A stretch of 64,000 bases of DNA from Streptomyces sp. NRRL WC-3626 (GCF_000718785.1 NZ_JOCA01000003.1:1-64000), one strand, 5' to 3'; positions 40,754 to 49,744 are shown, numbered from the stretch's first letter. Notes: a model not told the origin generated them from the letters alone. Numbers and translations are program-made.

Positions 40754-40784
40754 GCAGGGGCCGCCCGAACAGGGCGGCCCCTGC
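40754..40784 (+). terminator. Terminator after the iron-sulphur gene
   Basis: A 14-bp stem (GCAGGGGCCGCCC-type and its complement, loop GAAC-like) starting 17 bp past the stop. Confidence 0.7.
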
Positions 40785-40975
40785 GGCGTGTTCGTAGGCG
40801 CCCGCGCCGAAAAAACACGGGCCGCCCGTACAACCCTCACACCCCGCCGCCGGTCTCATGATCGCCGAACCGTCGGTGAACCCCGGGACAACCCCCGGCG
40901 AACCCGGACGGCCCCGGCACCTCATCGACTCCGGATGCCCGCCAGGCATCCCTCGCATGCCGCAGGAGACCCCGC

Positions 40976-42451
40976 ATGCACCGACACATGAGACACGCCC
41001 TCGCCTCGGCCACCGCCGTCGCGCTCACCGGCGGTCTGCTCACCTTCGCCGCCTCGCCCGCGACGGCCGCCGACTCCACACACGTCGCCATGGCCGACTT
41101 CAACGGCGACGGCCGCGGCGACGTGGCCACCTCGGTCACCGGCGCCTACGTCGCCGGAAAGGCCCAGGCCGGCCAGTTCGCCGTCCTCTACGGCACGGCC
41201 ACCGGCGTATCGTCCGCCAAGCGCCACACCATCAGCCAGGACACCAGCGGCGTCCCCGGCGGCGCCGAGACCGGCGACAACTTCGGCTACGACCACGCCT
41301 ACGCCGACTTCAACGGCGACGGCTACGACGACGTCGCCGTCTCCGCCCCGTACGAGGACCTCGGCAGCGACAAGGACGGCGGCCTCCTCACCATCCTGTG
41401 GGGCTCGGCCTCGGGCATCACCGGCAAGAGCATCACCGTCAACGACCCGGCCCCCTCCTCCCACGACCTGTGGGGCAAGAACCTCGCCGCCGGCGACTTC
41501 GACGGCGACGGCAAGGCCGACCTGGCCGTCGGCACCGACCACGCCGCCATCCACGTCTTCAAGGGCGGCTTCACCACCGCGGGCAAGTCCGGCGGCCGCT
41601 ACACCGTCACGCCGCCCATCATGGGCGCCGAGGTGGACGGCCCGCTGAACCTGACCGCCGGTGACGTCGACGGCGGCGCCACCGACCTGGTCGTCGACGG
41701 CTTCGAGACCACCTCCGAGTACGGCTGGAACCGCAACTACTTCATCCCCGGGTCCGCCACCGGACTGAAGGCCTCCGCGGCCAAGTCCCTGAAGCCCGGC
41801 GTCATCACCGCGATCGGCGACATCGACAACGACGGCTTCGGCGACATCGTCAGCGGCGCCTACTGGAACTCCACCACCGAGGACGGCACGCCGATCCCCG
41901 ACTCCGCCAACGGCGGCAAGGTCTGGGTCACCTCCGGCTCGGCCGGCGGCCCGCTCACCGCCTCCGCCACCGGCATCACCCAGGACACCGGCAACGTGCC
42001 CGGCGGCTCCGAGGGCAACGACTACTTCGGCTACGAGCTCGACCTCGGCGACATCAACGGCGACGGCTTCCTCGACCTCGCCATCGGAGTCGCCGGCGAG
42101 AACATCGGCGCCGCGGCCGACACCGGCATGGTCGTCCTCCTCTACGGCACCGCGAACGGCCTGAACACCAGCTCCGGCGGCCAGTCCTTCCACCAGGACA
42201 ACACGGGCGTCCCGGGCGGCAACGAAACCAACGACGGCTTCGGCCTCGACGTCAAGCTCGACGACGTCACCGGCGACGGGAAGGACGACCTGATCGTCGG
42301 CTCCGCCGAGGACAAGGGCGACGGCGCGATCGTCTACATGCCGTCCAACGGCACGAAGATCACCACCACCGGCTCCCGCTTCATCGGCGCGTCCACCTCG
42401 GGCATCTCCAAGACGGGCACCCCGTACTTCGGCTCCAACTTCGCCGACTGA
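40976..42451 (+). CDS. Secreted FG-GAP (integrin alpha-like) repeat protein
   Basis: A 491-residue protein with a signal peptide to about SPATAADS. About seven propeller blades carry calcium motifs such as DFNGDGRGDVA, DFNGDGYDDVAV, DFDGDGKADLAV, DIDNDGFGDIV and DINGDGFLDLAI. The fold is an extracellular Ca-binding beta-propeller. There is no anchor and no catalytic domain. AGGAG precedes the ATG. Streptomycetes carry many such proteins, and their function is unclear. Confidence 0.85.
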   Translation: MHRHMRHALASATAVALTGGLLTFAASPATAADSTHVAMADFNGDGRGDVATSVTGAYVAGKAQAGQFAVLYGTATGVSSAKRHTISQDTSGVPGGAETGDNFGYDHAYADFNGDGYDDVAVSAPYEDLGSDKDGGLLTILWGSASGITGKSITVNDPAPSSHDLWGKNLAAGDFDGDGKADLAVGTDHAAIHVFKGGFTTAGKSGGRYTVTPPIMGAEVDGPLNLTAGDVDGGATDLVVDGFETTSEYGWNRNYFIPGSATGLKASAAKSLKPGVITAIGDIDNDGFGDIVSGAYWNSTTEDGTPIPDSANGGKVWVTSGSAGGPLTASATGITQDTGNVPGGSEGNDYFGYELDLGDINGDGFLDLAIGVAGENIGAAADTGMVVLLYGTANGLNTSSGGQSFHQDNTGVPGGNETNDGFGLDVKLDDVTGDGKDDLIVGSAEDKGDGAIVYMPSNGTKITTTGSRFIGASTSGISKTGTPYFGSNFAD

Positions 42452-42465
42452 CCGGGCCACGTCCC

Positions 42466-42513
42466 TCCGTCCTCCGTAGGACCACGCGACGACGCGGTCC
42501 TACGGAGGACGGA
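42466..42513 (+). terminator. Terminator after FG-GAP gene
   Basis: An 18-bp perfect inverted repeat (TCCGTCCTCCGTAGGACC and its complement) with a 12-nt loop. Confidence 0.75.
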
Positions 42514-42620
42514 CGACCCGCCTGACGACCCCTTAGGGGATGTCACAGCTCGGCCGCAAAGCCGGGCTCCGGAGCCGGGGTCCGGCACGCGGCAGGCCGG
42601 GACCGGGTACGTTCGAGGAC

Positions 42621-43565
42621 GTGGCTGGATTCAGGATCGGACGCGGCCGGAACAACGGCGCTCCTCACGCGCGACCGCAACACCCCCCGCACGGGCAGCA
42701 GACGCCGCAGGGGCCGTCGTACGGCTACCCGCAGGCGCCGCCGCAGCCGTCGTACCCGCAGCAGCCGTCGTACGGCGGTGGCGGTGGCGGCTGGCCGCAG
42801 GCGCACCGCCCCAGCGGGCCCGGTGGCCCCGGCGGCCCCGGCCGTCACGGGGAGCCGGAGTACTTCGGTGACGGCGGATACCCGCACGGCACCCAGGGCG
42901 CTCCGCACGACCCGTACGCGGCCAACAACCCGGGTCACACCCAGGCCTTCTCGATCAACGAGGACCCCTACACCCAGGGCGACCCCCACCACGCCGGCTC
43001 CGCCCCGCCGCCCGGCCCGGTCGGCCCCCGGCTGCGCTGGCAGGAACTGCTCAAAGGCATCGTCCTGTCCCCCGCGCAGACGTTCCTGCGGATGCGCGAC
43101 TACTCGATGTGGGCGCCCGCGCTCATCGTCTCCTTCCTCTACGGCCTGCTCGCCGTCTTCGGCTTCGACACCGCGCGCGAGGACGCGATCAACGCCACGC
43201 TGTCGAACGCCGTCCCGATCGTCCTGACGACCTCCGTCGCGATGGTGCTCAGCGCGTTCATCCTCGGCGTGGTCACCCACACCCTGGCCCGCCAGCTCGG
43301 CGGCAACGGCGCCTGGCAGCCCACGGTCGGCCTCTCCATGCTGATCATGTCCATCACGGACGCGCCCCGCCTGGTCGTCGCCATGTTCGCGGGCGGCGAC
43401 GCCTCCTTCGTCCAGCTCCTCGGCTGGGCCACCTGGGTCGCGGCCGGCGCCCTCCTCACCATCATGGTCAGCCGCTCCCACGACCTCCCCTGGCCGAAGG
43501 CGCTCGGCGCTTCGGCCATCCAGCTGGTCGCACTGCTGTCGATCGTGAAGCTCGGCACGTTCTGA
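42621..43565 (+). CDS. Yip1 family membrane protein
   Basis: A 314-residue protein. The N-terminal 140 residues are Pro/Gln/Gly/Tyr-rich and disordered, with short YPQQPSYG-like repeats. Four or five hydrophobic helices of a Yip1/DUF1282-like domain follow (WAPALIVSFLYGLLAVFGF, VLTTSVAMVLSAFILGVV). The GTG at 42621 opens MAGFRIGRGRNN. An in-frame ATG at 42540 would add 27 residues of poor composition. Function unknown. Confidence 0.72.
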   Translation: MAGFRIGRGRNNGAPHARPQHPPHGQQTPQGPSYGYPQAPPQPSYPQQPSYGGGGGGWPQAHRPSGPGGPGGPGRHGEPEYFGDGGYPHGTQGAPHDPYAANNPGHTQAFSINEDPYTQGDPHHAGSAPPPGPVGPRLRWQELLKGIVLSPAQTFLRMRDYSMWAPALIVSFLYGLLAVFGFDTAREDAINATLSNAVPIVLTTSVAMVLSAFILGVVTHTLARQLGGNGAWQPTVGLSMLIMSITDAPRLVVAMFAGGDASFVQLLGWATWVAAGALLTIMVSRSHDLPWPKALGASAIQLVALLSIVKLGTF

Positions 43566-43576
43566 CACGCAGGCAC

Positions 43577-43614
43577 GAAGGAGGGGGCTCCCGGTACCGG
43601 GAGCCCCCTCCTTC
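43577..43614. terminator. Bidirectional terminator
   Basis: A 38-bp perfect palindrome centred on GGTACC, rich in G and C runs, between convergent genes. Confidence 0.85.
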
Positions 43615-43627
43615 CTGTCCCCACACC

Positions 43628-44116
43628 TCAGGCGTCGAGAACCTGCCCGGCCCGCCCGACGACGGGCGGCTGAACGCTCCACGGGAAGTTGATCCACGCA
43701 TCGGTGCGCTTCCACACGTACTCGCACTTCACCAGCGACTGCGTCTTCTCGTAGACCACGGCGCTGCGCACCTCGGCGACGGCGTCGAGGCAGAAGTCGC
43801 GGACGAGCTTGAGCGTCTTGCCGGTGTCGGCGACGTCGTCGGCGATCAGCACCTTCTTGTCGGTGAAGTCGATGACGTTGGGCACGGGCGCGAGCATGAC
43901 CGGCATCTCGAGCGTGGTCCCGACGCCGGTGTAGAACTCGACGTTCACCAGATGCAGGTTCTTGCAGTCGAGGGCGTACGCGAGCCCGCCCGCGACGAAG
44001 ACCCCGCCGCGCGCGATGCTGAGCACGATGTCGGGCTCGTACCCGTCGTCGGCGATGCTCTGGGCGAGCTCCCGGACGGCCACGCCGAACTGCTCGTAGC
44101 CGAGGTTCTCGCGCAT
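43628..44116 (-). CDS. Purine-type phosphoribosyltransferase
   Basis: A 162-residue type I phosphoribosyltransferase. The PRPP loop is VLIADDVADTGKTLKL, and IVLSIARGGVFVAGGLAY supplies the second conserved loop. It resembles xanthine- or hypoxanthine-type salvage enzymes. A GTG at 44128, overlapping the dcd stop as GTGA, is an alternative start adding four residues. Either way it is coupled to dcd, making a small nucleotide-metabolism operon. Confidence 0.85.
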   Translation of the reverse strand: MRENLGYEQFGVAVRELAQSIADDGYEPDIVLSIARGGVFVAGGLAYALDCKNLHLVNVEFYTGVGTTLEMPVMLAPVPNVIDFTDKKVLIADDVADTGKTLKLVRDFCLDAVAEVRSAVVYEKTQSLVKCEYVWKRTDAWINFPWSVQPPVVGRAGQVLDA

Positions 44117-44124
44117 GCCGCCGC

Positions 44125-44700
44125 TCACACCCGGGTCCGGTGGAAGTTGAGGAAGGACCGCGAGGCCGTGGGCCCGCGCTGCCCCTGGTAGCGGGAGCCG
44201 TACCGCTCGCTGCCGTACGGGTGCTCGGCCGGCGAACTCAGCCGGAACATACACAGCTGGCCGATCTTCATACCGGGCCAGAGCTTGATGGGGAGCGTCG
44301 CGAGGTTGCTGAGCTCCAGGGTCACGTGCCCGGAGAACCCGGGGTCGATGAACCCGGCGGTGGAGTGCGTGACCAGCCCGAGCCGCCCGAGCGAGCTCTT
44401 CCCCTCGAGCCGCGAGGCGAGGTCGTCGGGCAGCGAGATCACCTCGTACGTACTGGCCAGCACGAACTCACCGGGGTGCAGGATGAACGGCTCGTTTCCC
44501 TCCGGCTCCACCAGCCGGGTCAGGTCCACCTGCTCGACGGACGGGTCGATGTGGGGGTACCGGTGGTTCTCGAACACCCGGAAGTAGCGGTCGAGGCGTA
44601 CGTCGATGCTGGACGGCTGCACCATGGCGTCGTCGAAGGGATCGATACGCACCCGTCCGGCGTCGATCTCGGCCCGGATGTCCTTGTCAGAGAGAAGCAC
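44125..44700 (-). CDS. dcd: dCTP deaminase
   Basis: A 191-residue trimeric enzyme that converts dCTP to dUTP. Signature blocks are [40 protein letters not shown] (active-site region with the catalytic Glu in [14 protein letters not shown] context), and GQLCMFRL near the end. The start is GTG ([11 protein letters not shown]). Length is exactly normal. Confidence 0.95.
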   Translation of the reverse strand: MLLSDKDIRAEIDAGRVRIDPFDDAMVQPSSIDVRLDRYFRVFENHRYPHIDPSVEQVDLTRLVEPEGNEPFILHPGEFVLASTYEVISLPDDLASRLEGKSSLGRLGLVTHSTAGFIDPGFSGHVTLELSNLATLPIKLWPGMKIGQLCMFRLSSPAEHPYGSERYGSRYQGQRGPTASRSFLNFHRTRV

Positions 44701-44771
44701 GCCCCGAGAATACGCAAGACGCGCGGAACGGCCACAACCGGCCGTCCCACGCGCCCTCGCTCTCCCGCCCG

Positions 44772-44996
44772 CTACTGTTTCTGAAAACTCACCGGCACGA
44801 CACTGCGAAGCCGCGCACAGCGCGGACACCGCAGAAGCCGGCCGGGCCCGAGTCGCTCGGCCTGCTGCATCGGAAACGAGGCGGCGGTGAACACGTGCCC
44901 ATCGGCACAACGGACGACGGTGCGCTCCATCAAGTCCAAGAGTCCCTTCCCCAAGAGGCTGCGTCCGGCCAACTGCCCTGACGACAAAAGCCACAT
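44772..44996 (-). CDS. Small zinc-ribbon-like protein
   Basis: 74 residues if started at 44996; an ATG at 44930 ([14 protein letters not shown]) would give 52. The C-terminal part has C-x-D-G-H and [14 protein letters not shown], a compact Cys/His pattern resembling zinc ribbons. No good ribosome-binding site decides the start. It lies between dcd and the tRNA gene. Not otherwise recognised. Confidence 0.5.
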   Translation of the reverse strand: MWLLSSGQLAGRSLLGKGLLDLMERTVVRCADGHVFTAASFPMQQAERLGPGRLLRCPRCARLRSVVPVSFQKQ

Positions 44997-45096
44997 TACG
45001 GGATCAAGGGAAGCGGTCTCCAGGCGGCACCCCGCACCCTCACCGTACGCCCGAACGTCCGCCCGCCGCAGCCACATCCACCCCCTGAAACACCCT

Positions 45097-45127
45097 CAGG
45101 CCCCCGGGTCCGAACACCGGGGGCCTG
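45097..45127. terminator. GC-rich hairpin upstream of tRNA-Gly
   Basis: An 11-bp perfect stem (CAGGCCCCCGG and its complement). No gene ends here on the plus strand, so its role as terminator or insulator is uncertain. Confidence 0.4.
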
Positions 45128-45185
45128 CCATGGGGTAGAGTGACGGAGCATCCAGGCGCCGCCGAACCGCGGGGCCGGGACCAAC

Positions 45186-45259
45186 GCGGGTGTAGTTTAA
45201 TGGTAGAACATCAGCTTCCCAAGCTGAGAGCGCGAGTTCGATTCTCGTCACCCGCTCCA
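45186..45259 (+). tRNA. tRNA-Gly (anticodon CCC)
   Basis: A complete cloverleaf. The acceptor GCGGGTG pairs with CACCCGC, the D arm contains TAATGGTAGA, the anticodon stem TCAGC/GCTGA encloses loop TTCCCAA (anticodon CCC, reading GGG), and the T arm is CGAGTTCGATTCTCG. CCA is encoded. Its 3-prime 47 bases are repeated at 60364-60410, marking it as the integration site. The 5-prime half lies outside the element, so the gene stays intact. Confidence 0.95.
45213..45259. repeat. attL: integrase-side attachment site of element 1
   Basis: 47 bp of the tRNA-Gly gene, from the anticodon stem to CCA, identical to 60364-60410. Confidence 0.92.
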
Positions 45260-45265
45260 CGAAGA

Positions 45266-45295
45266 AGGCCCAGGTCAGAGACCCGGGCCTTTTTG
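45266..45295 (+). terminator. Rho-independent terminator after tRNA-Gly
   Basis: A 10-bp stem (AGGCCCAGGT/ACCCGGGCCT, one G-T pair) followed by TTTTT. Confidence 0.75.
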
Positions 45296-45308
45296 CTGTG
45301 CTCTGCGA

Positions 45309-46478
45309 TCACTCGCCGCGTGCCAGATTCGTGCCAGAAGGCCTGTCGGGCTGCTTCTCCCTGGCAGCGGCCCGCGCCTTCCGCACGGTGGCGTCCAGCC
45401 CGGCGGCGACCTCCGCTTGCCGCTCGTCGTCGGAGTGCTGATAGATCAGCGCCGCCTTCTCCGAGGACTGTCCGGCACGGACCATGGTGTCCTTGAGCGT
45501 GGCCCCGGAGCGCGTGGACAGGGTGTGCCCCGTGTGCCGGAGATCGTAGAAGCGGAAGCCCTCCGGCATGCCGACGGTCTCACGCGCCTTCCGCCACTTC
45601 CGCCCGAAGGTACTGCGCCGGAAGGGAGCGCCCTTCTCCCCGACGAAGATCAGACCGTCCGGGCCCGGCTCGGCGTAGCTCTCCAGGTGCCAGCGGAGCT
45701 CCCGGTGGAGGAACGCGGGAAGAATCACAGTCCGGGTGCCCGCCTCGGACTTGGTGTCGCCCTGGACGCGTCGCCCGTTCATCCGCTCCGGCTCGGCGAG
45801 ACGGACACGGACGCGGAGGTTGTCGAGGTCGACGTCTCGGCGGCGGAGGCCGGCCAGCTCCTCCGGCCGCATCGGACCGTACGCACCGAGGTAGACCATG
45901 AGTCGCCACCGCATGCCTACGGCTTCGGCGAGGGCATCGACCTGGGCAACGGTCGCGATGCGCCGCTCAGCCGCCTTCTCCTTGCCGGCACCCTTGATCC
46001 GGCAGGGATTGCGCGTGATCAGCTCATCATCCACGGCCGTTTCCATGATGGCCTTGAGGAGTCGGTACGCCTTGGCCGTCATGGTCTTGGCGTTCGAGGT
46101 CCGCAGCCGATCGGCCCGCCACTCGCGGACGCGCGGCGCGGTGATCTCGTCCAAGTCCGACTCGGCGAAGGCGAACAGGTGCTTGTCGAGGAGGTAGCGG
46201 TACAGGTCTCGGGTGAGCGGTGCGAGTTCCCGTTCGTCGACCCACTTATCGGCGTAGGCCTGGAAGCTCACCGCGCCTGCCTCGGGGTCACGCCACTCGC
46301 CCCGGCGGATCTCTGTCTGCCGCTCGGCAAGCCAGTCGTCGGCATCCGCTTTCGTCTCGAAGGTGACGGGAGCCGGACGCATCACGCCGTCAGGGCCCGG
46401 ATACCGCGCCTGGTAACGGCCGGACGGAAGCCGTCTGATCGCGCCGAAACGGCGGCGCCGGCCCTTGCTGTTGGCCAT
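45309..46478 (-). CDS. int: Site-specific tyrosine integrase of element 1
   Basis: A 389-residue tyrosine recombinase for integration at tRNA-Gly. An AP2-like arm-binding segment is N-terminal, then a core-binding domain (about 65-165) and the catalytic domain. Arg204 (GPMRPEELAGL), Arg314 in YDLRHTGHTL and the nucleophile Tyr346 (LIYQHSDDERQ) are visible. The usual first His of HxxR is Tyr311, and the GHSS histidine is Gln, which its homologue at 62061 shares. The start overlaps the xis stop as ATGA. The two arm-type repeats lie inside its 3-prime end. Confidence 0.93.
   Translation of the reverse strand: MANSKGRRRRFGAIRRLPSGRYQARYPGPDGVMRPAPVTFETKADADDWLAERQTEIRRGEWRDPEAGAVSFQAYADKWVDERELAPLTRDLYRYLLDKHLFAFAESDLDEITAPRVREWRADRLRTSNAKTMTAKAYRLLKAIMETAVDDELITRNPCRIKGAGKEKAAERRIATVAQVDALAEAVGMRWRLMVYLGAYGPMRPEELAGLRRRDVDLDNLRVRVRLAEPERMNGRRVQGDTKSEAGTRTVILPAFLHRELRWHLESYAEPGPDGLIFVGEKGAPFRRSTFGRKWRKARETVGMPEGFRFYDLRHTGHTLSTRSGATLKDTMVRAGQSSEKAALIYQHSDDERQAEVAAGLDATVRKARAAAREKQPDRPSGTNLARGE
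45319..45337. repeat. Putative integrase arm-site pair, left end of element 1
   Basis: CGTGCCAG at 45319-45326 and 45330-45337, 11 bp apart, 60 bp from the att core. The same pair with the same spacing is at 60239-60257. Confidence 0.55.
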
Positions 46479-46690
46479 CAGGCAGCAACCCTCCCGAAGC
46501 GAGACCGAGGCCGCCTCAGCGGCTCCACAGTGCGGGAGGCGATGTAGTCACGGAGGGCGCTCTCCGGGATGCGGACGTGTCGTCCGACCTTGACGTACCG
46601 GATGCGCCGCTCCTCGATGAGCCGCCGGGGGAAGCGGACGGTCGTGCCCAGCAGCTCAGCCACCTGGTCCACGGTGAGGAGTCCGTCCAT
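46478..46690 (-). CDS. xis: Excisionase, helix-turn-helix
   Basis: A 70-residue MerR/Xis-like winged HTH (LLTVDQVAELLGTTVRF, RRLIEERRIRYVKVGRHVRI). It assists the integrase in excision. The ATG at 46690 has GGGGGAG upstream and starts two bases after the rep stop. Its end overlaps int by ATGA. This gives a rep-xis-int operon as in pSAM2. Its closest relative in the window is 63215-63427. Confidence 0.9.
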   Translation of the reverse strand: MDGLLTVDQVAELLGTTVRFPRRLIEERRIRYVKVGRHVRIPESALRDYIASRTVEPLRRPRSRFGRVAA

Positions 46691-46692
46691 GG

Positions 46693-48090
46693 TCACCACT
46701 CCCCCTCGGGTGCGGCTTGGTCGCGCAGGGCATCACGGGCGGTCTCGCGGTTGAGCCGGATGTTCCGGGCGATGGTGGCGGCGAGGACGGATTCACCGGG
46801 GGTGTGGCCGTGGCCGGCGTACTGCCAGTCCGCCAGGACGAGGACGGTCTCCGGCTCGCGGTCGTCCAGGCCGAGGGCCCCAACGTCCTGTGCGGCGCGG
46901 TAGTCGGCGCGTGCCTGGCGGAGGGCGCCAAGGGTGGTGGAGTAGTGGCGGGACTTCGAGGAGAAGTGGCCGCGGAAGCCGAGCATGTGCGCCCAGGCCC
47001 AGAGGCGTCGGTCCGGGTACAGGCTGTCCAGGTCGCGGCAGGCGGTGATGAGTCGGCGGGTGTGGTCCGGGACCCGGTGACGGTCGAGTTCGGAGAGCTC
47101 CCCGATGCGGCGGTCGAGGGTGCCGGTGTTCTCCGCTGCCTTGGTGGAGTACTTGGCGACGTACGAGGCGACGGCCTGTTCGGTGATGTCGGAGCCGTCC
47201 CCGAACGCCTTCACCGGCCGGACGTCGAGCTGTGTGCCCCAGCGGAAGGACCGGGCCGGCTGGTCCTCGGCGGCCGGGACCGAGACCGACGTGTAGGAGT
47301 GTGCCGCAGCCGCGCCGATTGCGTCGGCGAGGACGCCGACCGTGGCCCACGCGGGCGGCGGTGTTCCAGGACCCTCCGGTCCGTCGAGCCGGATCACCGC
47401 ATGGAAGTGCAGAGCACCCCGCTTCTGGAACTCGGCGACCTTGCCGTACGAGAGGCGGACGTGATCGGCGAGTTCCCGGCGCGGAAGGCCAGCGCGGGCG
47501 GCTAGTTCGCGGCGGAGCCGGGTGGTGAAGCGCTGCCAGAGTTGCCCGGCGTGGTTGTTGAAGAGGACGGCGCCCGCGTAGTCGTACGTCGCCGGGTCGA
47601 GGGCGGTGCCCAGTTCCGGAGCGTCGGGAGCGTGGCGGGTGCCGCAGCGGCAGACGCCGTGATCGGGCCGGTTGTGGACCGGGCCGAACGAGGGCGCGGT
47701 GAGGGTGGCGAAGACGCGCGGGTGATCGCGGACGGTGGTGGGGATGTCGCGGCGGTCGTCACCGGCGAGGCCCGCGCGGATGAGGTGGTACGTGTCGCCC
47801 GCGTAGGTCCAGGCGCACGACGGGCAACGGGATGCGCGGCGGTTGCCGCAGGCGAGGCGGAGGCGGCCGCCGGGTTCATCGGCGGTGGTGTAGTGGTGCA
47901 GGGTTTCGCCGGTGGTCTTGTCCTTGTGGAGGGTCCAGCCGGTGAGGTGGATGGGCTCGGAGCAGCCGCCGGTACGGCGGATCTGGTCCTCCCAACGGGT
48001 GTAGTCGGAGGCCGAGGCCACCCTCAGCAGGTCGCCGAGGATGACCGGGTCGAGCAGAGGTTCAGGCGCGGACAGGGCGCGATGCGCCAT
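46693..48090 (-). CDS. RepSA-like rolling-circle replication initiator
   Basis: A 465-residue initiator. A Cys cluster (CGNRRASRCPSC, 81-92) is followed by the HUH-type metal motif in LHFHAVIRL (His228 and His230) and the nicking motif SYVAKYSTK with Tyr310 and Lys313. These are the three motifs of rolling-circle Rep proteins in Streptomyces elements. It replicates the excised circle before transfer. The origin in pSAM2 lies near rep. None is obvious here except the structure at 53124-53233. Confidence 0.88.
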   Translation of the reverse strand: MAHRALSAPEPLLDPVILGDLLRVASASDYTRWEDQIRRTGGCSEPIHLTGWTLHKDKTTGETLHHYTTADEPGGRLRLACGNRRASRCPSCAWTYAGDTYHLIRAGLAGDDRRDIPTTVRDHPRVFATLTAPSFGPVHNRPDHGVCRCGTRHAPDAPELGTALDPATYDYAGAVLFNNHAGQLWQRFTTRLRRELAARAGLPRRELADHVRLSYGKVAEFQKRGALHFHAVIRLDGPEGPGTPPPAWATVGVLADAIGAAAAHSYTSVSVPAAEDQPARSFRWGTQLDVRPVKAFGDGSDITEQAVASYVAKYSTKAAENTGTLDRRIGELSELDRHRVPDHTRRLITACRDLDSLYPDRRLWAWAHMLGFRGHFSSKSRHYSTTLGALRQARADYRAAQDVGALGLDDREPETVLVLADWQYAGHGHTPGESVLAATIARNIRLNRETARDALRDQAAPEGEW

Positions 48091-48180
48091 GCTAGGTGCT
48101 TCCTTCCGGTTGAGAGATCGGAGAGGGGACGGCTCCCGGGCGGCGGATGCTTGGCGGTATCGAGGCCGCCCGGGGGCCAG

Positions 48181-48492
48181 TCAGCGACGCTTGGCGTCGG
48201 CGTTGACGAGCGAGCGGATCACCAGGGCGCAGACGGCGACCGAGGCGCCGGTGATGGCGACGGCCAGGAGCAGGGAGACCAGGACGGCGCCGACGACCAG
48301 GACGACGGCGGTGCCGCCGCCGACGAGGGCGAGCGCGGTGCCGGGGGTGAGCTGCACCGTGGGCCGGGTCGAGGCCGGGACGGTGGCCGGCGGGGTGGAG
48401 GCGCCGGAGCTGATCGTGGTCGGCTCGACGACGGCGGGCGGGGTGACCGTGCCGGTGGGCTGGGGCATGGTCGGGAGCTTGGGCCAGAGCAT
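48181..48492 (-). CDS. SpdB-like membrane protein
   Basis: A 103-residue protein with a Pro/Thr-rich N-terminus and two adjacent hydrophobic helices (TALALVGGGTAVVLVVGAVL, LLLAVAITGASVAVCALVI). AAGGAG precedes the ATG. Size and position match spread genes (intramycelial plasmid movement) of AICEs. Confidence 0.65.
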   Translation of the reverse strand: MLWPKLPTMPQPTGTVTPPAVVEPTTISSGASTPPATVPASTRPTVQLTPGTALALVGGGTAVVLVVGAVLVSLLLAVAITGASVAVCALVIRSLVNADAKRR

Positions 48493-48504
48493 CAGCGGAT
48501 CTCC

Positions 48505-48660
48505 TTACTTGATGGCGGTGTCGATGACCGGGGCAAGCACGCTGTCGGCGAGGAGGAAGCCGCCGAGGACAAGCACGGCGATCAGCCACCAGGGCGGGCG
48601 GACGAGCTTGACGCCGAGCCAACCGACGACGATCAGGGCGAGCCAGAGCGGGACGTCCAT
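48505..48660 (-). CDS. Tiny membrane protein of the spread operon
   Basis: A 51-residue product, MDVPLWLALIVVGW through APVIDTAIK, with two hydrophobic segments around a PPWW turn. AGGAGG lies eight bases upstream, a strong ribosome-binding site. It sits between the SpdB-like gene and the mobile-element transfer gene in tight order. Probably another Spd component. Confidence 0.65.
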   Translation of the reverse strand: MDVPLWLALIVVGWLGVKLVRPPWWLIAVLVLGGFLLADSVLAPVIDTAIK

Positions 48661-48672
48661 GACGGTGGCCTC

Positions 48673-48864
48673 CTAGCGGACGCGACAGCGGTGGGTACGG
48701 GCGGCGAGCTGAGCGGCGGAGCGGGTGGAGTAGTCGGCGGACCAGCCACAGTTGTCGTTGCTGCACACGGCGGCGTGCTTGGTGGTGCCGTTGCGGTCGC
48801 GATGGGTGCCGATCTGCACCGGGCCGATCCGCATCACGGAGTGGAAGAAGTCGCGGGCGGGCAT
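48673..48864 (-). CDS. Mobile-element transfer protein, Cys-rich
   Basis: A 63-residue protein with CSNDNCGWS and THRCRVR, a probable small zinc-binding fold. Short proteins of this type are regularly annotated next to tra genes in Streptomyces elements. It begins one base after the stop of the next upstream gene (TGACATG). Confidence 0.7.
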   Translation of the reverse strand: MPARDFFHSVMRIGPVQIGTHRDRNGTTKHAAVCSNDNCGWSADYSTRSAAQLAARTHRCRVR

Positions 48865-48865
48865 G

Positions 48866-49060
48866 TCAGTCGGTCTCCGTTCGGGTCAGGTTCGGGTCGG
48901 GGAAGGCGGCGCGGATCACGGCGGCGGTGGCCGGGTCGGCGGTGAGACGGGCGGCCTCCTCGGCGAGCAGGTGGGCGAGGAAGGGTCGGTTGGCGGCGGC
49001 CATCTCGCGGGCGGCGTCGAGGTGGTCGGCTGCGGTCAGGTCGGCCGGGTTGACGAGCAC
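48866..49060 (-). CDS. Small helical protein of the transfer operon
   Basis: A 64-residue Ala-rich helical protein starting with GTG (LVNPADLTAADHLDAAREM). GGGAG stands seven bases upstream. Function unknown. It is coupled to the transfer protein downstream. Confidence 0.6.
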   Translation of the reverse strand: MLVNPADLTAADHLDAAREMAAANRPFLAHLLAEEAARLTADPATAAVIRAAFPDPNLTRTETD

Positions 49061-49078
49061 GAGGTGTCTCCCTTCGGG

Positions 49079-49744
49079 TCAGGTGAGTTGGGCGGCGATG
49101 GCGTCGGCCAGGTGCGGCGGGACGCCGAGGCGGGCGCGCAGGGTGTCGGAGTCGATCCGGGCACCGGTCCGTTCTTCGTGGTCGGCGGCGACCTTGCGGG
49201 CGTGGTCGACCAGCGCGGCCGGGACGGCAACGGTCGACGGCGCACGAGCGGGGTGGGCCGGCGGGAGGGACGGAGCACCGTCGGCGGAGTCGACCGGAGC
49301 CGGTTCCGGCTCGACGGCAGGGGCCGGTTCGGGCTCCACCTCGGCCACGGGGTCCGGGGCCGGCGAAGCCGAGGTGTGCCCCGCGGACGAGTGGGCGAGG
49401 AGAGTGCCGCCCATGAAGGCGAGGGCAGGCCAGGCGGCGACGAGGATGCGCAGCCAGGCGGGGACGTCGTCCAGGTCGAGGAGCCCGGCGGTGGCGACGT
49501 TCGCGCCGAGCGAGGCGACCAGGGCGATCAGGAACCAGCACCAGGCCAGCCGGGACGGCCCGTCCGTACGCAGTCGACGCCAGGCGGCGACGAGGAGCAG
49601 GTCTACGGAGACCGGATAGGCCCAGGCTTTCCAGCCGGTCTGTCCGGCAGCGGCGGCGAGGTCGTGGAGGTGGGCGAAGGACAGTGCCCCGGCGATGACG
49701 GCCTGAACGAGCACGGCGTCTACGCGGAGGGCGGAGCGGGTCAT
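49079..49744 (-). CDS. DUF2637 membrane protein (Spd-like)
   Basis: A 221-residue protein. Four hydrophobic helices (about 10-120) form the DUF2637 domain typical of AICE and plasmid spread proteins. A Glu/Pro-rich linker and a C-terminal helix-turn-helix-like segment follow (ARIDSDTLRARLGVPPHLADAIAAQL). AGGAGGAG precedes the ATG. Confidence 0.82.
   Translation of the reverse strand: MTRSALRVDAVLVQAVIAGALSFAHLHDLAAAAGQTGWKAWAYPVSVDLLLVAAWRRLRTDGPSRLAWCWFLIALVASLGANVATAGLLDLDDVPAWLRILVAAWPALAFMGGTLLAHSSAGHTSASPAPDPVAEVEPEPAPAVEPEPAPVDSADGAPSLPPAHPARAPSTVAVPAALVDHARKVAADHEERTGARIDSDTLRARLGVPPHLADAIAAQLT

Noticed and set aside
44772..45077. Longer 101-codon form of the zinc-ribbon gene
   Set aside because: The N-terminal extension is of mixed composition with no supporting start site, so the shorter form was used.
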